Positions 37,329 through 46,403 of a DNA stretch of 64,000 bases are shown here, in pieces. Under the pieces are notes generated by a model, which saw nothing but the letters and a program-made list of their open reading frames with translations, did no database searches and had not been told where the DNA came from. Position numbers and translations under genes: made by a program. Each line of letters begins with the position of its first letter. The first letter of the stretch is position 1. This stretch comes from Ralstonia sp. A12 (GTDB lineage Bacteria > Pseudomonadota > Gammaproteobacteria > Burkholderiales > Burkholderiaceae): NCBI RefSeq assembly GCF_000801955.1, contig NZ_JSZO01000007.1, forward strand, positions 1-64,000, written 5' to 3'.

Positions 37329-38780
37329 TCAATTGTTCTCCGTGGTGCGGCCGTAGGAGTCCTCCAGGCGGACAATATCGTCCTCGCCCAGATAGGAGCC
37401 TGACTGCACCTCAATCATCTCGAGTGTGGTTCTGCCCGGATTGTGTAGGCGATGAAGCTCGCCGATGGGGATGTACGTCGACTGATCTTCAGTCAGCAGG
37501 AACGTTTCCTTGCCCCGTGTCACCTCAGCGGTGCCTTTGACGACGATCCAATGTTCGGCGCGATGATGATGCTTCTGCAAGCTTAGGCTTGCCCCCGGTT
37601 TGACGCAGATGCGTTTGACCTGGAAGCGGTCGCCCGCGTCGACCGAGTCGTACCAGCCCCATGGGCGAGCGACTTTGCGGTGCAAGAAAACATGTGGGCG
37701 ACCCTTTCGATCCAGCTCTGCTACGACGTGCTTCACTTGCTCGACGTGTTCGCGTGTCGTGACCAGTACAGCGTCGGGGGTGTCAACAATGATCAGGTTT
37801 TGGGTGCCAAGTGCCACCACCGGCCGGCAGGGGGCATGAATGTAGGTGTTGCTTGCATGAACAAAATGGCCGTCGCCCTCGACGCGATTACCCTGAGCGT
37901 CAGCGGTAGTAAGGTCAGCGACTGCATTCCAACTACCAACATCACTCCAAATGCCGTTGAATGGCGCGACGCGTATGTTGGCGTGATGCTCCATGACGGC
38001 ATAGTCAATGCTTTCGGATCGGCAGGCTGAGAAGACGTCCTTGTCAGGGCGCACGAAGCGCTTGTCCACCGTCGTATTTTGCATCGACTGTCGGCATTGC
38101 TCGAGGATATCGGGCGCATGCTGCTGCATGGCGCTTAACAGAGCACTGGCGCGGCACAGGAAGATGCCGGCATTCCACAATACGTTTCCTTGAGTGATGA
38201 GCTGGTGGGCGCGCGTTACGTCCGGCTTCTCGATGAAGCGTGATACCGGGCGTGCTGCATGTTGTCCCTCTGCTACTCCCATTTCGATATAACCGTACGC
38301 CGTACTGGGTGCGGTCGGCATGACGCCAAATGTGATGATGACGCGGTCGTCGAGCTCAAGGCTGGCGTTGCGCGCCATGGTGGCGAAAGCGGTCGTGTCG
38401 GGAATGTAATGATCTGCTGGGCAGAACAGGAGGATGGTTTCGGGTCTGGTGTGCAGCGCTGCAAGCGTCATCGCTGCAGCGGTATTGCGTGCCACGGGCT
38501 CCAGAAGCACTGTGCCTTCGACGCCGCTTTGATCCAGTGCTTCCGCGACCAAGAAGCGGTGGGTTTCAGACGCCACACAGATGACGTCGCAATGGCCCGA
38601 GGCATTGAGCCGCATGACTCGTTCAAGCGTCAGCCGAAGCAGGCTCTTGTCACCAATGATCGGCGCGAACTGTTTTGGAAAGTGCTGGCGTGATAGTGGC
38701 CATAGCCGAGTGCCTGCGCCCCCGCAAAGCACGACGGGTGTGATGTCTTGTGTATCCAGATTGTTTGCGTCGAACGTCAC
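37329..38780 (-). CDS. manC: Mannose-1-phosphate guanylyltransferase / mannose-6-phosphate isomerase
   Basis: A bifunctional enzyme for GDP-mannose. The N-terminal pyrophosphorylase has 'VVLCGGAGTRLWPLSRQHF' and 'RFIEKPDVTRA'. The C-terminal cupin isomerase has 'LQKHHHRAEHWIVVKGTAEV' and 'IPIGELHRLHNPG'. The start is set at a GTG giving VTFDANNLD, 483 residues, near the family's usual length. The frame stays open to a GTG at 38936, but that lies upstream of the predicted transcription start, and its 52 added residues have no family match. First gene of the minus-strand operon running to 26350. Confidence 0.95.
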   Translation of the reverse strand: MTFDANNLDTQDITPVVLCGGAGTRLWPLSRQHFPKQFAPIIGDKSLLRLTLERVMRLNASGHCDVICVASETHRFLVAEALDQSGVEGTVLLEPVARNTAAAMTLAALHTRPETILLFCPADHYIPDTTAFATMARNASLELDDRVIITFGVMPTAPSTAYGYIEMGVAEGQHAARPVSRFIEKPDVTRAHQLITQGNVLWNAGIFLCRASALLSAMQQHAPDILEQCRQSMQNTTVDKRFVRPDKDVFSACRSESIDYAVMEHHANIRVAPFNGIWSDVGSWNAVADLTTADAQGNRVEGDGHFVHASNTYIHAPCRPVVALGTQNLIIVDTPDAVLVTTREHVEQVKHVVAELDRKGRPHVFLHRKVARPWGWYDSVDAGDRFQVKRICVKPGASLSLQKHHHRAEHWIVVKGTAEVTRGKETFLLTEDQSTYIPIGELHRLHNPGRTTLEMIEVQSGSYLGEDDIVRLEDSYGRTTENN

Positions 38781-38911
38781 AATGCGAACTTCAGAAGGCT
38801 GGAGGGATGTGGCGGAGCGCGGAGTATCCGAAAGACGCCCACTTATGGCAACCCTTTGGGTGTTGCTCCATTTAACGGAGGGCACCGAGAGCCGACACAA
38901 CTCATTGTGCC

Positions 38912-38920
38912 GGGGGGGGG
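38912..38920. repeat. Homopolymer run of nine G
   Basis: The longest single-base run noticed in the window. It reads as poly-C on the transcribed strand sense of the manC operon and lies just downstream of its candidate promoter. Such runs can change length by slippage during replication or transcription. Whether this one does is not known. Confidence 0.9.
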
Positions 38921-38934
38921 CTGCCCAAAACGGC

Positions 38935-38962
38935 ACTATAATATAAAAATTCTACTTGGCAG
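38935..38962 (-). promoter_or_regulatory. Candidate sigma-70 promoter of the manC operon
   Basis: On the minus strand a -35 CTGCCA (38957-38962, 4 of 6 to consensus) and a -10 TATAGT (38935-38940, 5 of 6) are 16 bp apart, in an A/T-rich island of otherwise G+C-rich DNA. Transcription would start near 38928, giving a leader of about 150 bases before the manC GTG. The nine-base C run of the transcript would lie at about +8 to +16. Confidence 0.5.
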
Positions 38963-39295
38963 CCGGCTTCTACGTTGGAGTCCCCGTGTAAATGTGGGGC
39001 GGCAAGCCGATACATGTCAGCCTGGAACGCCCGCTGCGAGCGGCTTTCCTGCCCGCCATCGAGTTGTGTTGGCCCTGATGGTTCGGACATATCACTCTGG
39101 TTTTCTTGCACTGCGCGAGCGGTTGTGGAGCAGGGGCTCCTTGCTCCCGTTTTGCACGCGGCTTGCGCGTTGTATGCGCGCGCTTGGCGGGGTAGCGTGT
39201 CCAAGTGACACTGTTTTTGAAATGGCAGCCCGAGTACCTCTACCGTCGTGGGGCAGGCCCGAGGCTTTCACGGGGTTCTTTGAAGGAGAAGCTGG

Positions 39296-40270
39296 ATGAG
39301 TTTGGTCAACTCGGTGCCTCAGGTGGCGCAAGCGCCGATGACGTTGAGTCGTGAGGCACTCGGCAAGTCGCGCGTGCTGGTCGTGGGGGATGTCATGCTT
39401 GACCGCTACTGGTTTGGGGACGTCGATCGCATTTCGCCAGAGGCGCCGGTGCCCGTGGTTCATGTCAAGCGAGATGAGGAGAGGCTGGGTGGCGCTGCCA
39501 ATGTGGCATTGAATGCCACTGCTCTTGGGGCCCAGACCGGGCTGCTTTGCGTGCTTGGCCAGGATGAGCCGGGTAATCGCGTCGCTGAGCTGCTTGAATC
39601 CAATGGTGTGATGGCATTCGTCGCGCGGGATGACACCCTGTCGACGACGATCAAGTTGCGCATTGTGTCGCGGCAGCAGCAACTGCTGCGCGTTGATTTT
39701 GAGAATCTGCCGACTCATGAAGTACTGCTGGCCGTGCTCGATCGTTACAAGCAACTGATCGCGCAATACGATGTTGTGCTGCTGTCGGACTATGCAAAGG
39801 GCGGCCTAACCCACGTGCAGCCGATGATCAGTGCCGCACGGAGGGCTGGCAAGCGAGTGTTGGTCGATCCCAAGGGCAGTGACTACACCCGCTATCGTGG
39901 CGCAAGCATTCTGACACCCAACCGAGCCGAGCTGCAGCAGGTCGTGGGGCGATGGCACACGGAGAGTGATCTCACAGAGCGGGCGCAGAGGCTGCGAGCG
40001 GATCTTCAGCTCGAGGCACTGTTGCTCACGCGATCGGAAGAGGGCATGAGCTTATTCGCGGATACCGGTGTGCTACACGTGCCCGCACAGGCGCGTGAGG
40101 TGTTTGATGTGTCTGGTGCTGGCGATACCGTTATCGCGACACTCGCTGCTTCCTTGGGGGCAGGTTTGTCATTGCCCAACGCGGTAGTGCTGGCCAATCG
40201 GGCTGGCAGTATCGTGGTCGGTAAATTGGGTACGGCGACCGTAAGCTATGGCGAACTTTTCCTGAATTGA
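39296..40270 (+). CDS. hldA: D-glycero-beta-D-manno-heptose-7-phosphate kinase
   Basis: Phosphorylates heptose-7-phosphate at C1 in ADP-heptose synthesis. The 324-residue PfkB/ribokinase-fold protein has '[18 protein letters not shown]', '[17 protein letters not shown]', '[15 protein letters not shown]' and the ATP/anion-hole motif '[14 protein letters not shown]'. It lacks the C-terminal adenylyltransferase domain of HldE, so a separate HldC is needed elsewhere. A strong ribosome site precedes the ATG. hldD starts 1 bp after its stop. Confidence 0.95.
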   Translation: MSLVNSVPQVAQAPMTLSREALGKSRVLVVGDVMLDRYWFGDVDRISPEAPVPVVHVKRDEERLGGAANVALNATALGAQTGLLCVLGQDEPGNRVAELLESNGVMAFVARDDTLSTTIKLRIVSRQQQLLRVDFENLPTHEVLLAVLDRYKQLIAQYDVVLLSDYAKGGLTHVQPMISAARRAGKRVLVDPKGSDYTRYRGASILTPNRAELQQVVGRWHTESDLTERAQRLRADLQLEALLLTRSEEGMSLFADTGVLHVPAQAREVFDVSGAGDTVIATLAASLGAGLSLPNAVVLANRAGSIVVGKLGTATVSYGELFLN

Positions 40271-40271
40271 C

Positions 40272-41279
40272 ATGACCATTGTCGTTACCGGTGCCGCGGG
40301 CTTCGTCGGCGCCAATATTGTCAAGGCGTTGAACGAGCGCGGTGAGACGGACATCGTGGCGGTCGACAATCTTACTCGCGCGGATAAGTTTAGAAATCTG
40401 GTGGATTGCGAGATCAGTGATTATCTCGATAAGACTGATTTCGTCGCGCGTCTGCAGCGCCGTGAATTTGGCCGCGTGCGGGCGATTTTTCACGAGGGGG
40501 CCTGTTCTGACACGATGGAGACGGATGGCCGCTACATGATGGAGAACAACTTTCGCTACACGCGGGCGTTGTTCGAGGCTTGTCTGGCGCAGGCAGTGCC
40601 ATTTCTGTACGCTTCTTCGGCCGCAACATATGGTGCTTCGGAAGCGTTTGTTGAGGTGCGTGAGCATGAGCGGCCGCTCAACGTGTACGGCTACTCGAAA
40701 CTGTTGTTCGATCAGATCGTGCGTCGCGCCATGCGTGATGCTGGCGGCAAACTACCGAGTCAGGTGGCGGGTTTTCGCTACTTCAACGTGTATGGACCGC
40801 GTGAGGCGCACAAGGGGCGAATGGCGTCGGTGGCATTCCACAATTTCAACGAGTTTCGCGCCCATGGCCGCGTCAAGCTATTTGGCGAGTACAACGGATA
40901 CGCAGCAGGCACGCAGAGTCGAGACTTTGTATCGGTTGAGGATGTGGTGAGGGTCAACCTACATTTCTTTGATCACCCCGAGCGCAGCGGGATATTCAAC
41001 CTGGGCACTGGGCATGCACAGCCGTTCAATGACATCGCCGTTGCTGTGATTAATACACTGCGTGAAGAGATCGGTGAGGCACCGCTGCCGCTTGAAGCAT
41101 TGGTGAGCGAGGGGTTGATCGAATACATTCCGTTCCCTGACGCGCTGCGTGGCAAATATCAATGCTTCACGCAGGCGAACATCGACCGTTTGCGCCAAGA
41201 CGGAGGCTACTCAGCACCGTTCTACACGGTAGGCGAGGGAGTTTCGCGCTACGTGCGCTGGCTGCGCACCCAGGGTTGA
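40272..41279 (+). CDS. hldD: ADP-L-glycero-D-manno-heptose 6-epimerase
   Basis: Final epimerisation that yields ADP-L-glycero-beta-D-manno-heptose for the LPS inner core. The 335-residue SDR has '[17 protein letters not shown]', '[13 protein letters not shown]', 'YASSAATYG' and the catalytic '[10 protein letters not shown]', followed by '[16 protein letters not shown]'. It is coupled to hldA. The gene that follows converges on it. Confidence 0.97.
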   Translation: MTIVVTGAAGFVGANIVKALNERGETDIVAVDNLTRADKFRNLVDCEISDYLDKTDFVARLQRREFGRVRAIFHEGACSDTMETDGRYMMENNFRYTRALFEACLAQAVPFLYASSAATYGASEAFVEVREHERPLNVYGYSKLLFDQIVRRAMRDAGGKLPSQVAGFRYFNVYGPREAHKGRMASVAFHNFNEFRAHGRVKLFGEYNGYAAGTQSRDFVSVEDVVRVNLHFFDHPERSGIFNLGTGHAQPFNDIAVAVINTLREEIGEAPLPLEALVSEGLIEYIPFPDALRGKYQCFTQANIDRLRQDGGYSAPFYTVGEGVSRYVRWLRTQG

Positions 41280-41345
41280 TCACTGGTTGTGGGTGGTGCC
41301 AGCGGTGGCGTTTGAAAGCCGTTTGGTCGTGCTTATTCGGCTGCA

Positions 41346-41367
41346 CCCCCAAACTCTGCGTTGGGGG
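41346..41367. terminator. Possible hairpin between hldD and the Wzz-like gene
   Basis: A 7-bp perfect stem (41346-41352 with 41361-41367, loop 8) lies in the 169-bp gap between two convergent genes, where a terminator is expected. No T-run follows on either strand, so this is only a candidate. Confidence 0.35.
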
Positions 41368-41448
41368 CGATCTGCAGGCTAGCCGTTACTTCATGGCGGC
41401 GCACGCACGTTCATCCACAGTCGGATGTCGTGTCAATTGTTGCCGGTG

Positions 41449-42309
41449 CTAAGCCGTTGCAGTGACTTTGCGAAGCACCAAGCCAGCACCTACCAGCAGG
41501 CCTAGCAGCGCACCGGCCGCGCCAAGGATCGGTGCACCGGGCGTGCTTGGTGATTCCGGAACATACGCCGGCCCCATCGCTTCAGTCGGGTAGCTGCGCA
41601 TGGGGCTGAGCGCATCCTGATAAACGGCGACCTGTTGCTGCAAATCCAGAATCTGACCGTTGAGCATTGTTGCTGTATTGGACACCAGGAGGTCTCGGGC
41701 GCTGTTGCCTATGGTGCTTGCTTGTGCGGTGGTTAGCGATTTCAGGATCCCTTTGGTTTGGGTGTGATCCTGCTGCGCCTCTGCAAGATTGCTTTGTGCG
41801 GTCGACAGACTGTTCTTTAGATTGTCGGTTGCCTGATCGAAGAGCTTGCGGTGTTTGCTCGAGAACGTCTTAAGGGCGGCATCCAAGGCCGCGCCGGCGG
41901 ATTCACGTGAATAGGCTGAGACCTGCACGTTAATCACATTGGGTGCGCGTCCTGCCATCGCCTTTAGCGAGTCAAAGATCAGCTGGGCATCTCGATTTCC
42001 TGAGTTCGGGCTGGGAAGCCCCAGCGTGTTCAGTACCTCAACGCGAAAGCTCGGTTGGTTGTAACGCTCCGCGGCGGTCAGTTGGTTCTCGAGCAGTTGC
42101 GGAACGAGCACGCCTTTTGCGTCCGGCGCGGAAAGCTGCCCAAGCACAACGGTCATCTTGCCTGTCCAGCGTGGATGAACAACTTGAGAGGCTCCCAGCC
42201 CTACAAGGGTTCCGACGATACCGGCCAGCAGAAGAGTTTTGGATGATTTCACCAGAAGGCGTGCAGGGGTCGGGATGGAGGGGGGTGTATCGGAGTCGAG
42301 GATCGGCAT
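41449..42309 (-). CDS. Wzz-like chain-length determinant (polysaccharide co-polymerase)
   Basis: A 286-residue inner-membrane protein with the two-helix Wzz layout: TM1 at about 24-46 ('TLLLAGIVGTLVGLGASQVV'), a helical periplasmic part with a coiled-coil stretch ('NLKNSLSTAQSNLAEAQQDH'), and TM2 near the C-terminus ('GAAGALLGLLVGAGLVLRK') after a Pro-rich segment ('PESPSTPGAPIL'). No cytosolic kinase domain is present, so it is a class 1-like protein controlling glycan length. The start at MPILDSDTP is preferred over a 47-codon extension without homology. Last gene of the second glycan operon. Confidence 0.8.
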   Translation of the reverse strand: MPILDSDTPPSIPTPARLLVKSSKTLLLAGIVGTLVGLGASQVVHPRWTGKMTVVLGQLSAPDAKGVLVPQLLENQLTAAERYNQPSFRVEVLNTLGLPSPNSGNRDAQLIFDSLKAMAGRAPNVINVQVSAYSRESAGAALDAALKTFSSKHRKLFDQATDNLKNSLSTAQSNLAEAQQDHTQTKGILKSLTTAQASTIGNSARDLLVSNTATMLNGQILDLQQQVAVYQDALSPMRSYPTEAMGPAYVPESPSTPGAPILGAAGALLGLLVGAGLVLRKVTATA

Positions 42310-42465
42310 AAGCAATCTTCTAATAACTTGGGTGCAATTGTAGCGTGCCTTTTGTCGGGCCCCGCTTTGCGCTCTTGTGTCGGCAGTCGCGGTGGAGCCG
42401 CCGCCGCTACTTCCTGATGACAAATTACGAGGCGTAGTGCAGCAAATCACTGAAGGGTGCGTACT

Positions 42466-43230
42466 TCATTTGCTTCGCAGCAAACCCTTGATCAGGCTCA
42501 GCCCAGCAGCCACCCACAGCTTCAGCGAGCGTTGGATCAAGGCCTCTTTCAGCAGGATTCCACTCGCGCCGTAATAGCCTTCACGGTGGCCCTTGGATTG
42601 CCCGGGATGAACGCGATACCGTAGGAGCGACTCAGGCAAGTTGGCAAACTTGATCGTACGGTCGCGCATCAGCCTGAGCCAGAGATCAAGGTCTTCGCAG
42701 TGCCGAATGCCCTCGTAACCGCGTGCACTAAGCAACACATCCCGGCGCATCATGATGCTGGGATGGCACAGCGCAAGGCGAAACGGCAGGGAGCGACGGA
42801 TCGAGGCGTCGTCAATGGGCAACGAACACATCCCAGGGTTCTCTCCAAAACGCTCGAACCAGCTGCCTACTACACCAATGTCGGGATTGGCGACCAAGAA
42901 ATTCACCTGCTTTCTCAGACGTTCTGGGTGTGCCACGTCGTCAGCGTCCATGCGCGCGATGTATTCGCCACGCGCGTGCATCAGGGCGTAGTTGAGGTTG
43001 AACGGCAACTGCGCGATGTTGGTTTGAAAGGCACGTAGTCGTGAGTCCGCGTAGCCTTGGATGATTTCCCAGGTGCGATCGGTGGAGCCGTTCTCGATGA
43101 TGATGCATTCCAACTGCACGTGCGATTGCGACAGAATGCTCTCGATCGCCTCGCTGATATGCGCCTCGGCATTGTGTGCGCAGAGTAGGACGGAGACCAG
43201 CGGAGGGGTGTCGGTTTGTGCGAATGACAT
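42466..43230 (-). CDS. GT2-family glycosyltransferase
   Basis: A 254-residue GT-A inverting glycosyltransferase. 'VSVLLCAHNAEAHISEAIE' opens the nucleotide-binding fold, 'IIIENGSTDRTWEII' follows, and 'YIARMDADDVAHPERLRK' holds the DXD metal site. 'LCHPSIMMRRDVLL' and 'HCEDLDLWLRLM' (catalytic Asp region) complete it. The ATG at 43230 is chosen. A GTG at 43281, overlapping the upstream stop, is an alternative. Donor sugar unknown. Confidence 0.88.
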   Translation of the reverse strand: MSFAQTDTPPLVSVLLCAHNAEAHISEAIESILSQSHVQLECIIIENGSTDRTWEIIQGYADSRLRAFQTNIAQLPFNLNYALMHARGEYIARMDADDVAHPERLRKQVNFLVANPDIGVVGSWFERFGENPGMCSLPIDDASIRRSLPFRLALCHPSIMMRRDVLLSARGYEGIRHCEDLDLWLRLMRDRTIKFANLPESLLRYRVHPGQSKGHREGYYGASGILLKEALIQRSLKLWVAAGLSLIKGLLRSK

Positions 43231-43270
43231 GGCTATCGATGGGTCGCTTGGTCCAGGGTCGAGGGGCTCC

Positions 43271-44572
43271 TTAGCGCGCACCGAACCCCGTTAGGATCGT
43301 GTGGATCGTCTTTGCGCCGATGAGCAGGTCAAGCGCGAGTGAGCAGTGTTTGACGTAGTACAGGTCATAGCTGAGCTTCGTAACGGTTCCCTCTTCATTG
43401 CTGACATAGCCTTGCTGCACCTGCGCCCACCCGGACAGGCCTGGACGGACTAAGTGCCGATAGGGGTAGAAGGGGATGGTGTCCGAGAATTGCTTGACCA
43501 TCGGCACCTGTTCTGGGCGAGGTCCGATCATGCTCATATCGCCTTTTAGCACGTTCCAGAGCTGCGGGAGCTCATCCAGGCGACATCTGCGGATCAGGCG
43601 ACCGACCGCTGTGACGCGCGGATCCGCATGCGCGGCAAATTGAGGTGTTGCTTCCCCGGTTGCGGTCATACTGCGGAACTTGTAGATCGTGAAGGGCATG
43701 CCATTCAAGCCCGAACGAACCTGCTTGAAGATTGCGGCCCCGGGCGATTCCAGCCGGATCGCCAAGGCGACCAGCAACGAAAGGGGAAGGGCAACTGGGG
43801 TTAGCACCAGAACGGACACGATGTCGGCCGCACGCTTGATCAGATTGTAGAAATAGTGATCGGCGTAATCATCGAGGAAATTGTCATCGATATGGGACAG
43901 TCCCACGCGGCCTGTCAGCAGCTCGGACAGCTTTTCGATGGAGTAGATGCGGACGTGGCTGAGTTTGAGGTGTGCGAGCGTGCGGGTGCGCTCCGGGTCG
44001 GATGCGGAGAATCGATCGACCAGCAGGCCGTCGCAGCCGACTGCGCCGTCGAGTGATTCAAGCTTGCGAAACGTACACGCTGACGGCTTGCCGCGTGGGC
44101 CAGTAGCATGGAGCAGGCGTTTCAGCTGAGCCAGATCGGCGTCGTTGCTGTAGCCATAGACTGGCACGTAGTCCTTGACAAAGCGGCGATACCCTTTGAG
44201 TACCCATAACAAGGTTGTCAGGTATCCAAGCACGACGGCGCCGCGCGAGTACTCCAGGTGGAACATCGCAAAGAGCACTAGGAGAAAGATGAACGGAACC
44301 AGCGTGACTGTCACGACGATGCTGTTCCCCTCGATCGATGGAATATGCAGCGTGTTGTCCAATAGCATGAATGACAGCCAATAGGGGAGGACCGACCACA
44401 GTACGGTTTGTGCAAACACAGGTGTCACCCACCCCAGGCTGTGGGCGAGTGCCGAGACGGCTAGGTTGGCAGCGATGACGAAGTGGCCGGCGAGTGCCCA
44501 ACCAAACATCCTACTCCGTCGCCTAGCAGTCTCGGATCCGGAAGCATGGAACATGCGTGAGAGATGGTTCAT
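43271..44572 (-). CDS. WcaJ/PssY-type undecaprenyl-phosphate sugar-1-phosphate transferase
   Basis: A 433-residue polytopic initiating transferase. Four N-terminal helices (about 25-150, e.g. '[19 protein letters not shown]'), a soluble mid-domain, then the catalytic part with '[16 protein letters not shown]', '[19 protein letters not shown]' (Asp-Glu dyad), '[16 protein letters not shown]' and '[12 protein letters not shown]'. It would load glucose- or galactose-type sugar phosphate on the lipid carrier. It is the second initiating transferase in the window. Start at MNHLSRMF, 18 bp after the GT4 stop. Confidence 0.92.
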   Translation of the reverse strand: MNHLSRMFHASGSETARRRSRMFGWALAGHFVIAANLAVSALAHSLGWVTPVFAQTVLWSVLPYWLSFMLLDNTLHIPSIEGNSIVVTVTLVPFIFLLVLFAMFHLEYSRGAVVLGYLTTLLWVLKGYRRFVKDYVPVYGYSNDADLAQLKRLLHATGPRGKPSACTFRKLESLDGAVGCDGLLVDRFSASDPERTRTLAHLKLSHVRIYSIEKLSELLTGRVGLSHIDDNFLDDYADHYFYNLIKRAADIVSVLVLTPVALPLSLLVALAIRLESPGAAIFKQVRSGLNGMPFTIYKFRSMTATGEATPQFAAHADPRVTAVGRLIRRCRLDELPQLWNVLKGDMSMIGPRPEQVPMVKQFSDTIPFYPYRHLVRPGLSGWAQVQQGYVSNEEGTVTKLSYDLYYVKHCSLALDLLIGAKTIHTILTGFGAR

Positions 44573-44589
44573 TGCGTAAAACAAAACGC

Positions 44590-45723
44590 CTATTGTGAAC
44601 TTTGTGGTCGCAAGGATGGGAGGCGGACCACCTGCTGATAGACCGAGTAGGTCTGCTCCACCATTGCCGACACGTCGAACAGCATTTCGTATCGTTGCCG
44701 TGCATTGCTGCCGAGGGCTTTCCGACATTCCGCGTCGTTACTCAACATCTGCAGCGCTGCGCGGACTGCAGCCTTGTCGTGATGATCCACCAGCCAACCC
44801 GATTCACCATGGACAACTTGCTCGCGAATCCCTGGCAGGTTGCTGGCGAGGATCGGCAAGCCTGAGCGCATGGCCTCTAAGATGGAGATTGGCAGCCCCT
44901 CGTGATCTGAGAACAGCACAAATAGTTGGGCCGAAGCGAGTACACCAGGTACGTCGTCGACGTTGCCCATGAACTGCACGGGTGAGCCCTTCGTGAGCGC
45001 CTGGTGTTCGAGTGCGTCGCGCTGTGGCCCATCTCCGACCAGAGCTACATGCGCACCTGCGGGGAGTGCCCCATCCACGGCGGCATCAATGAGTACGTCG
45101 GGACGTTTAGGGCTGGCGAGCCGTGCTGTCATGACGACTTTGGTTACGACAGACGACGGTTGGCTGCGTTGTCCGATGTCGGCGACGCCATTAAGGATGA
45201 CATGGATGCGCGAGCGTTTGATCGGTAGCGCAAAGGCCATACGTGCCTCCGCACTAGAAACGCAGATCATTTGTGCGGTCCAGGGCGCCAGCGCGAACTC
45301 TGCCAATCTGGACGCCCAGCGTCGACGCCACGGTGCTGCGGCTTTGAAGCCAAAACCGTGCACGGTATAGACGACCGGTATCCCCAGGCGCGCGCCTGCG
45401 ATACGCGCGACGGCGCCGCCTTTGGCGCTGTGTGCATGGATGAGGTCAGGTGGGGCCGCGCGTAGTGCATCAATGACGCGCTGGATAGTATGGAAAAGAT
45501 GGATCGGGGAGAGCGAGTTGTCCAGGGCATCGACGTGAATGATGTGCGCGCCGAGCTGTGACATCTCCGATAGCAAGGGCCCATTGCCTCCGGCGATCAG
45601 TGTGCCATCGATACGATCGCGCAGGCCGCGGTAGAGGTCGCGTACATGTGTCTGGGCTCCCCCGATCTCGCTCTCGGTGATGACGTAGGCTACGCGCAGG
45701 CGTCCGGTATCAGGGCTGGTCAT
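44590..45723 (-). CDS. GT4-family glycosyltransferase
   Basis: A 377-residue GT-B retaining glycosyltransferase. 'VAYVITESEIGGAQTHVRDL' is the N-terminal glycine-rich signature; 'HAHSAKGGAVARIAGARLG' follows. The C-domain has 'VALVGDGPQRDALEH' and 'LFSDHEGLPISILEAMRSGL', the E-x7-E donor motif. The start at MTSPDTGRL overlaps the stop of the GT32 gene by four bases. It extends the repeat unit after the WcaJ-like step. Confidence 0.9.
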   Translation of the reverse strand: MTSPDTGRLRVAYVITESEIGGAQTHVRDLYRGLRDRIDGTLIAGGNGPLLSEMSQLGAHIIHVDALDNSLSPIHLFHTIQRVIDALRAAPPDLIHAHSAKGGAVARIAGARLGIPVVYTVHGFGFKAAAPWRRRWASRLAEFALAPWTAQMICVSSAEARMAFALPIKRSRIHVILNGVADIGQRSQPSSVVTKVVMTARLASPKRPDVLIDAAVDGALPAGAHVALVGDGPQRDALEHQALTKGSPVQFMGNVDDVPGVLASAQLFVLFSDHEGLPISILEAMRSGLPILASNLPGIREQVVHGESGWLVDHHDKAAVRAALQMLSNDAECRKALGSNARQRYEMLFDVSAMVEQTYSVYQQVVRLPSLRPQSSQ

Positions 45724-46403
45724 GAGCGCAGCTTCTGCACGGGCGCTAGGAGGGCGCCTTTCAACCATGCGCGCAGCTTGTATTGCCAAGGGATCCAGCT
45801 GCCATTGAAGTGATGCATGCTGTAAGACCCAGGCCGATAGTTGCAGAAGATGTGGCTTGGATAGATGTGCAGGTCATCGCCGACCACTTGCAGGGTGTCG
45901 TCGATGCGCACGCCGTAGTGATCGACCAGATTGGTGCTGATTCGGCGTGTGTTTGTATAGAGTGAGGCCGCGTTGTTCTCAGTCGATAGAAAGGCCGCCT
46001 GATCGTAGTCACCAAGCAGTTCGCGAATCCACGTGTGATGTGGTTTCGCACCCATGACCGCCGTGATCGGTGACAGTGTTCCCTTGTAGTTCTCGAACCC
46101 GGTAAAGGCACCGTGCCCGAGAAACCGGTCCAGGGACCGAAATATCTCGACATCCGTATCCAGGTAAATGCCGCCATGCTCGGCGATGGCATGCAGTCGC
46201 ACATAGTCTGAGACAAAAGCCCACTTGCGTGCTGCGTACGCTTGCTTGACATAGAGATTCGAGTTCACGTCAAAGCGATGTTCGTTCCATTCCACGAACT
46301 CATAGTCAGGAAGATGGGCGTGCCATGAGGCCATGCATTGCTTGATCAGCGCACTCTTGGGCGCGCCACCAAACCAGCAGTAGTGGGCGATCTTGGGAAT
46401 CAT
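45720..46403 (-). CDS. GT32-family (OCH1-like) glycosyltransferase
   Basis: A 227-residue enzyme of the DXD-containing GT32 family found in capsule loci. 'IPKIAHYCWFGGAPKSALIK' starts the fold, 'WAFVSDYVRLHAIAEHGGIY' leads into 'LDTDVEIFRSLD' with the DXD metal motif, and 'NYRPGSYSMHHFNGSW' closes it with the typical His near the end. Four-base overlaps on both sides show tight coupling within the operon. Confidence 0.88.
   Translation of the reverse strand: MIPKIAHYCWFGGAPKSALIKQCMASWHAHLPDYEFVEWNEHRFDVNSNLYVKQAYAARKWAFVSDYVRLHAIAEHGGIYLDTDVEIFRSLDRFLGHGAFTGFENYKGTLSPITAVMGAKPHHTWIRELLGDYDQAAFLSTENNAASLYTNTRRISTNLVDHYGVRIDDTLQVVGDDLHIYPSHIFCNYRPGSYSMHHFNGSWIPWQYKLRAWLKGALLAPVQKLRS

Larger units (their letters stand above)
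38781..39295. other. Long regulatory gap between manC and hldA
   Basis: A 515-bp divergent gap with no supported gene. It holds a promoter for the manC operon, a run of nine G (38912-38920) and a short A/T-rich island (38937-38953). Near hldA, GAAGGAGAAG ahead of the ATG is a strong ribosome-binding site. Several short frames exist, but none looks like a protein family. Confidence 0.6.

Noticed and set aside
39204-39353. Short GTG-started plus-strand frame of about 50 codons overlapping the hldA start in another frame
   Set aside because: It runs into hldA in the wrong frame, lacks a ribosome site of its own, and resembles no family.
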